Source: Bacteroidales bacterium UBA1392 (GTDB lineage: Bacteria > Bacteroidota > Bacteroidia > Bacteroidales > UBA932). Taken from it: a stretch of 45,080 nt of DNA. Below are positions 15,398 to 22,980 of this stretch, piece after piece. Below the pieces are notes generated by a model. That model was not told the origin of the DNA. It searched no databases and saw nothing but the letters and a program-made list of their open reading frames with translations. The DNA lies in NCBI GenBank assembly GCA_002305275.1, contig DBQO01000033.1, forward strand, positions 151,228 through 196,307, read 5' to 3'. The position numbers and the translations under genes were made by a program. Each line of letters opens with the position of its first letter. The first letter of the stretch is position 1.

Positions 15398-16701
15398 AAA
15401 TCTCCATCATCAACCGAAATATCCTGCGTCTGGCACTACCCAGCATTATGGCCAATATTACCGTACCCCTGGTGGGTATAGTAGATATTGCCATAGCCGG
15501 CCGTCTGGGAGATGCAGCCAGTATCGGAGGCATAGCCATAGGTTCGATGCTCTTTGATCTGCTCTACTGGAATATGGGATTTTTGAGGGTAGGCACCGGT
15601 GGTATAACAGCGCAGGCTTACGGCAGGAGAGATTTCAAGGAGGCGATGGATACCTTCACCCGAGGCATAGCCACTGCCCTGACTGTAGCATTGTTTATCT
15701 GGGTCATCCAGTGGATCTATATTGAAGCGGCCTTTTTGCTTGTGGTTAGCTCACCCGAGGTGGAGAGTATTGCAAGGGAGTATTTTTTCATCAGGGTATG
15801 GGCTGCCCCGGCTACGCTCTCGCTGATGGTATTCAAGGGGTGGTTCATCGGCATGCAGAACACTGTGCTACCGATGGCCGTAGATGTCACCGTCAATGTA
15901 GTCAATGTGGTGGTGAGTTATATTTTAGCCATCCATACTCCGATGGGGGTGGCGGGTGTTGCCGCCGGCACGGTGGTGGCGCAGTACAGCGGACTTTTAC
16001 TGGCCGTTGTACTGATGTGCTACAATTTCAGGGAACATTTCCATCTGATATCGGTGCGGGCGAGCATCAGGTTGAACAAGATGAAGGAATTTTTCTCCAT
16101 CAACGGAAACCTGTTCATCCGTTCGCTCGGAATGCTGGTAATATATATAGGATTTACCTCAATGGCGGCAAAATATGGCGATACTTTACTGGCAGTAAGT
16201 TCGGTTATGATGAAGCTCCTGCTGCTCTTCTCCTATTTTATCGATGGTTTCGCCTATGCGGGTGAGGCACTTGTGGGGCGTTTTATTGGAGAGAAAAATG
16301 AAAATTATTTGAAAGGTACAATACGCTGGATTTTTATATGGAGCTTCGGTATAAGTGCTCTATCCACTCTCATCTATGCTCTTTTCGGCAAGCCGATGTT
16401 CCGGCTTATGACCGACACTCCTGAGGTTGTGGAGGCCTCTACTCCATTTTTATTCTGGCTGCTGCTCATGCCCGTCGTAAGCTGCATCGCCTTTACCTGG
16501 GACGGGATCTTTATTGGAGCCACGGCAACCAAATACCTGCGCAATAGTATGATATGGTCTGCAGGGCTATTCATAGTTACCTACATCGCCCTCCAGCCAA
16601 TAATGGGCATCCAGTCGCTCTATCTCGCCTATTTCGTCCATCTGCTGGTACGCAGTCTCTACCTCACTCTTGTGAGAAAAAGTGCTTTGATGATAAAGTG
16701 A
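15394..16701 (+). CDS. MATE family efflux transporter (DinF-like)
   Basis: The 435-aa protein has about 12 hydrophobic segments and MATE features: the start ILRLALPSIMANITVPLVGIVDIAIAG and the YWNMGFLRVGTGGITAQAYG segment typical of the DinF branch. The second half repeats the fold. MATE transporters export cationic drugs or metabolites using Na+ or H+ gradients; the substrate cannot be read from sequence. It overlaps rsgA by 4 bp (ATGA) and should be translationally coupled to it. Confidence 0.9.
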   Translation: MKISIINRNILRLALPSIMANITVPLVGIVDIAIAGRLGDAASIGGIAIGSMLFDLLYWNMGFLRVGTGGITAQAYGRRDFKEAMDTFTRGIATALTVALFIWVIQWIYIEAAFLLVVSSPEVESIAREYFFIRVWAAPATLSLMVFKGWFIGMQNTVLPMAVDVTVNVVNVVVSYILAIHTPMGVAGVAAGTVVAQYSGLLLAVVLMCYNFREHFHLISVRASIRLNKMKEFFSINGNLFIRSLGMLVIYIGFTSMAAKYGDTLLAVSSVMMKLLLLFSYFIDGFAYAGEALVGRFIGEKNENYLKGTIRWIFIWSFGISALSTLIYALFGKPMFRLMTDTPEVVEASTPFLFWLLLMPVVSCIAFTWDGIFIGATATKYLRNSMIWSAGLFIVTYIALQPIMGIQSLYLAYFVHLLVRSLYLTLVRKSALMIK

Positions 16702-16719
16702 TAATATTTATTATCTTTG
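16686..16719 (+). promoter_or_regulatory. Promoter of the glycosyltransferase gene
   Basis: TTTG (16686-16689) and TATCTTTG (16712-16719) are 22 bp apart, slightly longer than the usual 19-21. The -33 box lies within the 3' end of the MATE gene. The predicted start near 16723 leaves only about 4 nt before the ATG at 16727. Confidence 0.5.
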
Positions 16720-16726
16720 TGTTATT

Positions 16727-17863
16727 ATGAAAATAGCATTTCTCTCCACTTTCTACCCCTTCAGGGGAGGCATCGCCCAATTCAATGCAAATCTTTACGA
16801 AGAGCTGGGTAAGGAGCATCAAGTCAAGGCATTCACATTTAAGAGACAATATCCTTCGCTTCTTTTCCCGGGTAAGACTCAATATGTGACTGAGCAGGAC
16901 GATGCAAAGGTAATAGAGAGTATTTCGGTATTGGACTCAATAAATCCCTTCTCCTATTTCAGCACCGCAAAGAAGATAGCCGGACTGGAGCCGGATGTGG
17001 TCATAATGAGATACTGGATATCCTTTCTTGCACCCGCATTGGGAACGGTGGCCAGACTGCTGAGGAGAAAGGGTATCAAAGTGATTACAATTACTGATAA
17101 TATCATACCACACGAGAGAAAATTCTTCGATAAACCCTTTGCAAAATGGTTTCTAAAGCCGATTAACGGATGTATCGCCATGAGCAGTTCTGTACTCGAA
17201 GATATGCTGAGTCTTACTCCCGATAAGCCCTATATTCTCAAGCCTCATCCACCCTACGATCATTTTGGAGCAAAAATGGAGAAAAATGAGGCCTGCGAAA
17301 GACTGGGGATCAAGCCGGACAAAAAGAACCTGCTCTTTTTCGGACTTATCCGTGATTATAAGGGACTCGATCTGCTTATCGAAGCGATGGGACACCTCGA
17401 TGATAGTTACAGAGTGATCATTGCCGGGGAAAGTTATGGTAGTTTTGACAAATACCGGGACCAAATTGCAAACCTCGTTGCAAAAAACCACTCTTTGGCG
17501 GAGCGCATCGTTATATTCAACAGATATATCGATGACTATGAGGTGCCGGCCTTTTTCTCCGCAGCAGACCTATGCGTTCTGCCCTATAAAAGCGCGACCC
17601 AGAGCGGCATAACAGCAATATCACTTCATTTCGAAATACCGGTAGTTGCTACCAGGACAGGTGGCCTCGAAGAGAGTATTGAAGAGCCCGGCATCGGCAT
17701 ATTGGCTGATGAAATCTCGGCTGAAGGCGTCGTTAGGGCCATAGAGTCCTATTTCAGCCATCCTGATAAATCCCTCTTTACGGAAAATATCCGAAAATTT
17801 AAAGAGACGATGTCCTGGAAATCTTTTGCAAAAGCGCTGGTTGATTTCTGCGAGAGCCTTTAA
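16727..17863 (+). CDS. Glycosyltransferase, GT4-like (GT-B fold)
   Basis: The 378-aa protein has a GT-B layout: N-terminal FLSTFYPFRGGIAQFNANLYEEL for the acceptor domain, a middle linker, and a C-terminal donor-binding domain with LLFFGLIRDYKGLDLLIEAM and VVATRTGGLEESIEE. It likely transfers a sugar from a nucleotide donor to a lipid or glycan on the cytoplasmic side. The usual GT4 EX7E motif is altered: the first Glu position reads Gln in ATQSGITAISLHFEIPVVAT, so the donor site may differ. It has its own promoter and ends at a strong hairpin. No other glycan genes are adjacent. Confidence 0.85.
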   Translation: MKIAFLSTFYPFRGGIAQFNANLYEELGKEHQVKAFTFKRQYPSLLFPGKTQYVTEQDDAKVIESISVLDSINPFSYFSTAKKIAGLEPDVVIMRYWISFLAPALGTVARLLRRKGIKVITITDNIIPHERKFFDKPFAKWFLKPINGCIAMSSSVLEDMLSLTPDKPYILKPHPPYDHFGAKMEKNEACERLGIKPDKKNLLFFGLIRDYKGLDLLIEAMGHLDDSYRVIIAGESYGSFDKYRDQIANLVAKNHSLAERIVIFNRYIDDYEVPAFFSAADLCVLPYKSATQSGITAISLHFEIPVVATRTGGLEESIEEPGIGILADEISAEGVVRAIESYFSHPDKSLFTENIRKFKETMSWKSFAKALVDFCESL

Positions 17864-17882
17864 GCGGAGGTATAAAAGTTCA

Positions 17883-17918
17883 GGGGGCTGCACCAGAAAT
17901 GGAATTGGTGCAGCCCCC
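17883..17918 (+). terminator. Strong hairpin after the glycosyltransferase gene
   Basis: GGGGGCTGCACCA (17883-17895) and TGGTGCAGCCCCC (17906-17918) form a perfect 13-bp stem with a 10-nt loop, 20 bp after the stop. No T tract follows on the plus strand. It lies between convergent genes and may act in both directions. Confidence 0.7.
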
Positions 17919-17970
17919 CTCACTTAACCTAAGAAAAACTAACGAATAGTCCTATCTTTGACTACAATTG

Positions 17971-17992
17971 TTTTAAAAGGTTTAATTAAACC
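17971..17992 (-). terminator. Palindrome with T tract after the PspC gene
   Basis: GGTTTAATTAAACC (17979-17992) is a perfect 14-bp palindrome, followed on the minus strand by TTTTAAAA. It lies 27 bp past the stop of the minus-strand PspC gene, as expected for a weak intrinsic terminator. Its high A/T content makes the hairpin unstable. Confidence 0.45.
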
Positions 17993-18018
17993 AATAAATT
18001 TATACTTTACACTAAAGA

Positions 18019-19047
18019 TCATCCTACCGAAAATATTCCCGCCAAGCCCAGCACTACCAATGCTATAAGCGCAATCATCCAAATCACGAAAATGATCAGA
18101 CCGGGCTTCCATTTTGGAGGCTTGAAACCGAAAATCATCTGGATACCACCGTACAACATGCCTAGGAAGGGCAAAAGAACCACCAGCAATATAACGGTTT
18201 TAAGCAACATTACAGGTAGGCTCAAGGCAAATATCGGAGCGTACTCTGATAGCCACCCTAAACCCATGTCGAGTATCGTATAGTTAAAGAAAGTTATGCC
18301 GAAGAGCCCTAACACGCCTACCATAAGGCCTGAAACACCGATGATGAGCAAAATCATGCCGATGATGATACTAAACACTCTTCCGAGAGTTTTCCAGAAA
18401 TCCGAGTTACCGATCTCCTTTGCCTTACGACCCACATAGTCTGCTCCCTTGGCAATATTCTTTTCCAGATCCCCTAGCGTGCCATCCTCTCCTCTCATTT
18501 GACAACGCTGCTGCACACTCTTTGCCGGCGGGATTACCAGCCACATTATAATATATACAATGGGTATGAAAGCTCCGCCAAATACGGGGAGGGTCAGGGC
18601 TCCCGCTGAGGAGAAGACAAACCACAGAACCACCCAGATAACTCTGACCAGAGCTGTCTCGATATTGAAATAGGCAGCCAGACCGCTGCTGACGCCACCC
18701 AAAATCCTTGAGGAGGGATCGCGAAAGAGTTTTTTCTTTGCATTGTAATGAAGGTTGCTGCCGGAGCCTGCCGATCCATCGGAATCAGCATCTTCGATAA
18801 CCTCGGGTCTTCCGAGGATGGAGATAACTTCCGATATCATCTCTACACTTACTATTCCTCCGGGACCACATTTTTCTAGGAGCAGCTCTGCCATTCTCTC
18901 CTCTATGCCCTCCATCACTTCGTTGCCGCCTTCCCTATTTGAATAATAGTTGTTGAGCTCGTCAAGGTACTCCGATGCCTTGTAATATGCCTCTTCATAG
19001 AGGGTAAAAGCATATCTGCCTATGCTTACTTTTTCTACTTTTTTCAT
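18019..19047 (-). CDS. PspC domain membrane protein (long form)
   Basis: I start this gene at 19047 (342 aa; MKKVEKVSIGRYAF), which gives an ATGA overlap with the PadR gene and matches the N-terminus of the paralogue at 19379. The first 100 residues are a cytoplasmic domain shared with that paralogue (EEAYYKASEYLDELNNYY, MEGIEERMAELL, VISILGRPEVIED). The PspC domain follows (KKLFRDPSSRILGGVSSGLAAYFNI) with two membrane segments. After a short loop there are about three more hydrophobic segments. PspC proteins act in envelope stress responses. The longer reading from 19173 merely runs through padR. Confidence 0.85.
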   Translation of the reverse strand: MKKVEKVSIGRYAFTLYEEAYYKASEYLDELNNYYSNREGGNEVMEGIEERMAELLLEKCGPGGIVSVEMISEVISILGRPEVIEDADSDGSAGSGSNLHYNAKKKLFRDPSSRILGGVSSGLAAYFNIETALVRVIWVVLWFVFSSAGALTLPVFGGAFIPIVYIIMWLVIPPAKSVQQRCQMRGEDGTLGDLEKNIAKGADYVGRKAKEIGNSDFWKTLGRVFSIIIGMILLIIGVSGLMVGVLGLFGITFFNYTILDMGLGWLSEYAPIFALSLPVMLLKTVILLVVLLPFLGMLYGGIQMIFGFKPPKWKPGLIIFVIWMIALIALVVLGLAGIFSVG

Positions 19048-19373
19048 TTTCGAATTGTTTCTATTGTGGATACTATTTCCTGCCAGGCGAGGTCCATCTC
19101 GCTTATTAGCATGCGTCCCTTTTCTGTAATCATATAATACTTGCGCGGGGGACCCTGGGTAGATTCTTCCCATCGGTAGTTGAGCAACCCCTGATTCTTT
19201 TGGCGTATTAGTAGCGGGTATAGGGTTCCTTCCACCACGATCATATTGGCCTTCTTGAGCTCCTCTATGATCGAGGAGGCATAAGCCTCTTTTTTATTGA
19301 GGATAAGCAGGATGCAATATTCCAGCAATCCTTTCCTCATCTGTGATTTAATATTGTCAACAATGTGTTCCAT
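19044..19373 (-). CDS. PadR family transcriptional regulator
   Basis: The 109-aa winged-helix protein fits PadR: QMRKGLLEYCILLILNKKEAYASSIIEELKK for the first helices, VVEGTLYPLLIRQKNQGLLNY for the recognition helix region, and ESTQGPPRKYYMITEKG for the wing. PadR regulators are usually repressors, often acting on the operon that encodes them. It lies 5 bp after the short PspC gene and overlaps the long one by 4 bp. A palindrome in the promoter region at 20050-20062 is a candidate binding site. Confidence 0.93.
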   Translation of the reverse strand: MEHIVDNIKSQMRKGLLEYCILLILNKKEAYASSIIEELKKANMIVVEGTLYPLLIRQKNQGLLNYRWEESTQGPPRKYYMITEKGRMLISEMDLAWQEIVSTIETIRK

Positions 19374-19378
19374 AACCG

Positions 19379-19963
19379 TTATTTTCTATATTGTGACTGT
19401 GAAGCCTTTCTAATATTCTCCGCAGTGACAGGCCACCCTCTCATCTCACATTTCTGCGCAGCCGTCATAGCTCTTGGAGCTACGATCCATAGGATAATAT
19501 ATACCCAGATGCCGGCGCCGCCAATAAGGGTAAACACCACAAAGAGAATACGTACAAGTACGACGTCAATGTTAAGGTACTGGGCGAGACCGCTACAGAC
19601 GCCCCCGATAACACGGTCATCAGGATCTCTGTAAAATTTGCGGGGGCCCTTGCTCTCCGCTGATGCGGAAGCAGAGGATGAAGTATCACCACCATTTTCA
19701 AAGGGGGAGCTGCCATCCGGCATGCCAAGACGAGAGATAATCTCTTCAACCATTTGTAGGGTGACAACTTCACTTCCGGAGCCGAGTTTCTCTTCAAAAA
19801 GATCGGCAATTCTCATTTCCAGGTCATCCATCACCTCTTTCTCCTGAGAACCCATATTGATTTTAGATTTAAAGGAAGAGAGATAAGATTCCAATTTGCT
19901 GAAAGCATCCTCTTCCAGAATGAAAGGTCTGCCTCCGATACCTGCATTTACTACTTTTTTCAT
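19379..19963 (-). CDS. PspC domain membrane protein (short form)
   Basis: The 194-aa protein has the same N-terminal cytoplasmic domain as its neighbour (MKKVVNAGIGGRPFILEEDAF, MDDLEMRIADLFEEKL, MVEEIISRLGMPD) and a Ser-rich linker. The PspC domain (KFYRDPDDRVIGGVCSGLAQYLNI) carries two membrane segments, and a short C-terminal tail follows. It is first in the PspC-PadR-PspC operon. The two PspC proteins probably arose by duplication, the second gaining extra membrane segments. Confidence 0.88.
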   Translation of the reverse strand: MKKVVNAGIGGRPFILEEDAFSKLESYLSSFKSKINMGSQEKEVMDDLEMRIADLFEEKLGSGSEVVTLQMVEEIISRLGMPDGSSPFENGGDTSSSASASAESKGPRKFYRDPDDRVIGGVCSGLAQYLNIDVVLVRILFVVFTLIGGAGIWVYIILWIVAPRAMTAAQKCEMRGWPVTAENIRKASQSQYRK

Positions 19964-20019
19964 AGTTGCTCTTTATTTATTTGAATAAAATTGTTGGCTA
20001 TGCAAATAATTTTGCAATG

Positions 20020-20051
20020 CAAATATATATATTTTTTTAAATACCTTGCAA
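20020..20051 (-). promoter_or_regulatory. Promoter of the PspC-PadR-PspC operon
   Basis: TTG (20049-20051) and TATATTTG (20020-20027) on the minus strand are 21 bp apart, a good consensus match. The predicted leader is about 53 nt. It directly follows the secG terminator. Confidence 0.55.
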
Positions 20052-20062
20052 TACAAAGTATT
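20050..20062. promoter_or_regulatory. Candidate PadR operator
   Basis: AATAC-AAA-GTATT is a palindrome with 5-bp arms that overlaps the -33 box of the PspC-PadR-PspC promoter. PadR-family operators commonly contain ATAC/GTAT-type half-sites, though usually with a longer spacer. Autoregulation is an inference from position. Confidence 0.35.
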
Positions 20063-20072
20063 ATTTTTTTAA

Positions 20073-20098
20073 AAAAAGTGACAAAATCGTCACTTTTT
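20073..20098 (-). terminator. Intrinsic terminator of the lptE-secG operon
   Basis: AAAAAGTGAC (20073-20082) and GTCACTTTTT (20089-20098) form a 10-bp stem with a 6-nt loop. On the minus strand the stem ends in GTCAC followed by seven T, the classical form, 20 bp after secG. Confidence 0.85.
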
Positions 20099-20119
20099 CT
20101 ATTAAACGTACCTTTCCCA

Positions 20120-20482
20120 CTAATTATTATCAGACTCCGGAGTGGTCGGAAGTTCTACAGGAACCGCAACTTCGGGGTTTACAAGAGGAGTACCTTCAGT
20201 GGTCACCTGCTGCTCTATGGCTTCTCTAAGTTTTGAGCCTGAAGCATTCCTGTCAGGAATGAGGAATGTGGCAACTACACAAAGTACGAGAATTGAAACT
20301 GCCAGACCCCAGGTGATCTTCTCAAGAAAATCGGCCGTCTGGCGAACTCCGAATGCCTGGTTACCCGTTGCAAAATTTGCTGCCAGCCCACCACCTTTAG
20401 AGTTCTGTATCAAAACCACGAGGGTGAGCAGGATGCTCAAAATAACTATAATAATAGAGACTGTAACGTATGCTGCTTGCAT
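20120..20482 (-). CDS. secG: Preprotein translocase subunit SecG
   Basis: The 120-aa protein has two membrane helices around the SecG signature LVVLIQNSKGGGLAANF and FGVRQTADFLEKITW. SecG assists protein export through SecYE. The C-terminal tail after the second helix (Pro/Glu-rich, about 45 residues) is longer than in E. coli and is common in Bacteroidetes. It is the last gene of the operon, 7 bp after the TPR gene, with a strong terminator downstream. Confidence 0.93.
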   Translation of the reverse strand: MQAAYVTVSIIIVILSILLTLVVLIQNSKGGGLAANFATGNQAFGVRQTADFLEKITWGLAVSILVLCVVATFLIPDRNASGSKLREAIEQQVTTEGTPLVNPEVAVPVELPTTPESDNN

Positions 20483-20489
20483 AATTGGG

Positions 20490-21068
20490 TTATTTTAGTA
20501 TTTTAATATTTTCTATAAGGGACGCAAAGTAAGCACTTTTTTCCGGATATAACAAAATTAGTTTCTCATAAATTGAAAGTGCCTGATTATAAAACTCCTG
20601 CTCCACATAGATTCTTGCAAGAGTTTCAGTATAAAACTGTTCGGAATCATCCTCCCCGGTATTCCTATTTTCAAAATCAAAATCGGGCAGAGAGCTCAGA
20701 GTCGATGAGATGGGATTGATATTGAAGGTCTCCTTAAATGCCTCTCCGCTACGCTCCAACTCCTTGAAATCCTCCTGACCGAAATAGTCCCCTCCTACAA
20801 CATAGTACTTGAGTCTATGCTCAGCATTGGATGGCTTTCCAAATATGACGTCGTCATCATATAGACGCTCTTTTATGGATTTCCTGACCGACTTGACGAA
20901 AAAATGACGGCTGAGCAGATGTATTCCTGCTGCTGCTACTGCACGATGCAACTCCTCATCACCGGCTCCGCCTTTGCGAATGACAAACTCCCTGTGCGCT
21001 GCTGCAAACCAAGGATAACGTTCCAGCATTTCTTCAAGTTCCGATATGGAGAGCTCTCTAAGTTTCAT
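20490..21068 (-). CDS. Conserved protein with a C-terminal TPR-like motif
   Basis: The 192-aa protein lacks a signal peptide. Its N-terminus (SISELEEMLERYPWFAAAHREFVIRKG) is helical, the middle is acidic and probably disordered, and residues near the C-terminus (ETLARIYVEQEFYNQALSIYEKLILLYPEKSAYFASLI) match a TPR unit. Genes of this type sit between lptE and secG in many Bacteroidetes. The role is unknown; a scaffold for envelope biogenesis is a guess from context. Confidence 0.75.
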   Translation of the reverse strand: MKLRELSISELEEMLERYPWFAAAHREFVIRKGGAGDEELHRAVAAAGIHLLSRHFFVKSVRKSIKERLYDDDVIFGKPSNAEHRLKYYVVGGDYFGQEDFKELERSGEAFKETFNINPISSTLSSLPDFDFENRNTGEDDSEQFYTETLARIYVEQEFYNQALSIYEKLILLYPEKSAYFASLIENIKILK

Positions 21069-21080
21069 CTATAAAGGGGT

Positions 21081-21599
21081 TTACCAATTGGCTACCGTTG
21101 CGTTGAAAATATCTTCCACAATTTTTTCAATTATCGTATCGCAAAGCGTAGCCTCTACTTCATCAAGAGAACGGTCTGAGTCATAATCCTCATACCCCGC
21201 AAAATTTTTCTCAAAATTTTCTTCCGGATACTTTTCATTGACAAATTTAACCTTCACGGTGACGGTGAGACGGTTTCTGGCTGCCACCTCATCGGCAGTA
21301 ATTGCGGTTGCAGAGACATCATAGCCCTCAATGACGGCCAGCACATAGAGATCCCCGGCATCTTCCACCTGTTCCAGACGGGTAAGTTTACGATATTTAT
21401 CCGTAAGTGCCTCGTGTAGGGAGTTGGCCAGTGAAGGGTTGACCTTGAGAGCCCTGTTCTGGACCGGTTCGATACAGATGGTTTTAACATCCGGCTGGAT
21501 AGACGTACCGCTAAAAGAGTAAAGCCAGCAACCTGTAACCAGAGAAGTTGTCGCTAAAAGAGCGATAATAGGAAGCAATATTTTGAATATTCGTCTCAT
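21081..21599 (-). CDS. lptE: LptE-like LPS assembly lipoprotein
   Basis: The 172-aa protein begins with a lipoprotein signal (lipobox Cys24 in VTGCWLYS). The LptE-type core follows: YSFSGTSIQPDVKTICIEPVQNRA, LANSLHEALTDKYRKLTRL, and YDVSATAITADEVAARNRLTV. LptE plugs and assembles the LptD outer-membrane translocon. It lies 8 bp after the sigma-54 regulator gene and 12 bp before the TPR gene. Confidence 0.88.
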   Translation of the reverse strand: MRRIFKILLPIIALLATTSLVTGCWLYSFSGTSIQPDVKTICIEPVQNRALKVNPSLANSLHEALTDKYRKLTRLEQVEDAGDLYVLAVIEGYDVSATAITADEVAARNRLTVTVKVKFVNEKYPEENFEKNFAGYEDYDSDRSLDEVEATLCDTIIEKIVEDIFNATVANW

Positions 21600-21607
21600 T
21601 TTATCTC

Positions 21608-22873
21608 TTATTCCAGATTGAATTCTTTGATCTTCCTGTAAATGGTGCGCGCGGAGATACCCAGTTCCGCAGCAGCTTTCTCGCGGTTATTTGCATTGCG
21701 ATGCAGTGCTTCTGCTATTGCTCTGCCGGTAATTTGATCCAAAGTGAGAGGGGTCCCCTCCTCTTGTTCGTTAAGATTTTCCACCTCCTCAACCTCGATC
21801 ACCGGACCCTTATGAAATTCTGACCCTCTGACTTCTAACTCGGAACCCGGAACTCTTAACTCAGTACTCGGAACTCTCACCCCGGAACCCTCTGTAAGCA
21901 TGTGGGTATGATTGATGGTAGGAGCCTGCTGTACTTGTGGCGTAGGAGTACTCCCTTTCACGATACGGACAAGCTCATCCACATCCATTCTCAATTGCTG
22001 ATATTGGGCGTAGAGCTGGATGAGGAATTCTCTATATGGATCGGAACAACTATCGGAGAAACTTCCGGTATGTACAGGCATCTGGGAGGAATGATCCTTT
22101 GGAAGATAAGCGGAGAGCTTCTCTGCCGTAATCAGACGATCTGTCTCCATAATTGAAATACGCTCCGTGACACTTTTGAGCTGACGAATGTTACCCGGCC
22201 ACGGATAATTCTCAAGAAGCTGCATCGCTTCATCATCCAAACGCACCGGTTGCATCGTATATCTATCGGCAAAATCGCTCGCAAACTTGCGGAAGAGCAT
22301 ACGTATATCTGCCTTGCGCTCCCTAAGGGCGGGCATCACTATCGGAACCGTATTTAGGCGGTAGTAGAGGTCGCGTCTGAATTTGCCCGCTGCCACGGCG
22401 CGGTCGAGATGAATATTGGTAGCTGCTATTACTCTTACATCGGTCTTCTGTACCTTGGAAGAACCCACCCTTATAAACTCACCGTTCTGCAGCACTCTGA
22501 GCAGGCGTACCTGCGTGCCTACCGGTAGTTCGGCTACCTCATCCAGAAAGATTGTACCACCGTCCGCCTCTTCGAAATAGCCCTTACGGCTATCTACCGC
22601 ACCGGTAAAGGCACCCTTTTCATGGCCGAAAAGTTCGGAATCTATAGTTCCTTCGGGAATGGCTCCGCAGTTCACCGCAATATAACGTTTGTGTTTACGG
22701 GGAGAGTGGTCGTGGATAATCCTGGGGATAAACTCCTTTCCTACTCCGCTTTCGCCGGTCACAATCACGGATAGGTCGGTAGAAGCCACATTGACCGCGG
22801 CTTCAATGGCTCTGTCGAGCCCCGGATCCTTTCCGATAATCTGATATTTATCCTTAATTTGCCTTAAATCCAT
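21608..22873 (-). CDS. Sigma-54-dependent transcriptional activator without receiver domain
   Basis: The 421-aa protein starts directly with the AAA+ domain: Walker A GESGVGKE, the sigma-54 contact loop GAFTGA, and Walker B GGTIFLDEVAELP. It ends with a Fis-type helix-turn-helix (NREKAAAELGISARTIYRKI). There is no N-terminal receiver or GAF domain, so activity must be set by expression, partner or the short leader. Residues about 328-346 are a 7-residue repeat (RVPSTEL, RVPGSEL, EVRGSEF) encoded by degenerate 7-nt units. This linker between AAA+ and HTH looks like an invading repeat. It heads the lptE-TPR-secG operon, as is common in Bacteroidetes. Confidence 0.93.
   Translation of the reverse strand: MDLRQIKDKYQIIGKDPGLDRAIEAAVNVASTDLSVIVTGESGVGKEFIPRIIHDHSPRKHKRYIAVNCGAIPEGTIDSELFGHEKGAFTGAVDSRKGYFEEADGGTIFLDEVAELPVGTQVRLLRVLQNGEFIRVGSSKVQKTDVRVIAATNIHLDRAVAAGKFRRDLYYRLNTVPIVMPALRERKADIRMLFRKFASDFADRYTMQPVRLDDEAMQLLENYPWPGNIRQLKSVTERISIMETDRLITAEKLSAYLPKDHSSQMPVHTGSFSDSCSDPYREFLIQLYAQYQQLRMDVDELVRIVKGSTPTPQVQQAPTINHTHMLTEGSGVRVPSTELRVPGSELEVRGSEFHKGPVIEVEEVENLNEQEEGTPLTLDQITGRAIAEALHRNANNREKAAAELGISARTIYRKIKEFNLE
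21837..21892. repeat. Degenerate 7-nt tandem repeat inside the sigma-54 activator gene
   Basis: Eight consecutive 7-mers are visible on the plus strand: AACTCGG, AACCCGG, AACTCTT, AACTCAG, TACTCGG, AACTCTC, ACCCCGG, AACCCTC. Three units equal 21 nt, so the protein shows a 7-residue period. Similar 7-nt periodicity occurs in four noncoding places in this window. Confidence 0.8.
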
Positions 22874-22878
22874 GATTG

Positions 22879-22886
22879 CAAAGTTA
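22879..22886 (-). promoter_or_regulatory. Candidate -7 box for the sigma-54 activator operon
   Basis: TAACTTTG on the minus strand ends 5 nt before the ATG at 22873, implying a leader of about 2 nt. No TTTG is found at the proper distance upstream. Confidence 0.4.
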
Positions 22887-22914
22887 TAAATTTTTATCTG
22901 AAAAAAATTATCAT

Positions 22915-22922
22915 TATATTTG
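22915..22922 (+). promoter_or_regulatory. Candidate -7 box for the OmpA-like lipoprotein gene
   Basis: TATATTTG matches TAnnTTTG and would give a leader of about 55 nt, very A/T-rich, before the ATG at 22981. The -33 element is not clear. Confidence 0.45.
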
Positions 22923-22980
22923 TATGATAAAACATAATTATTTTCCGACGAATTATTTTAACAAAAACAATTATATTTTT

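Noticed and set aside
17953..17960. Orphan TATCTTTG on the plus strand between convergent genes
   Set aside because: No TTTG lies upstream at 19-21 bp and no gene or terminator-bounded RNA follows; one 8-bp match is not enough.
19048..19173. N-terminal extension of the long PspC protein
   Set aside because: The extra 42 codons run inside padR in another frame, and the Met at 19047 matches the start of the paralogue.
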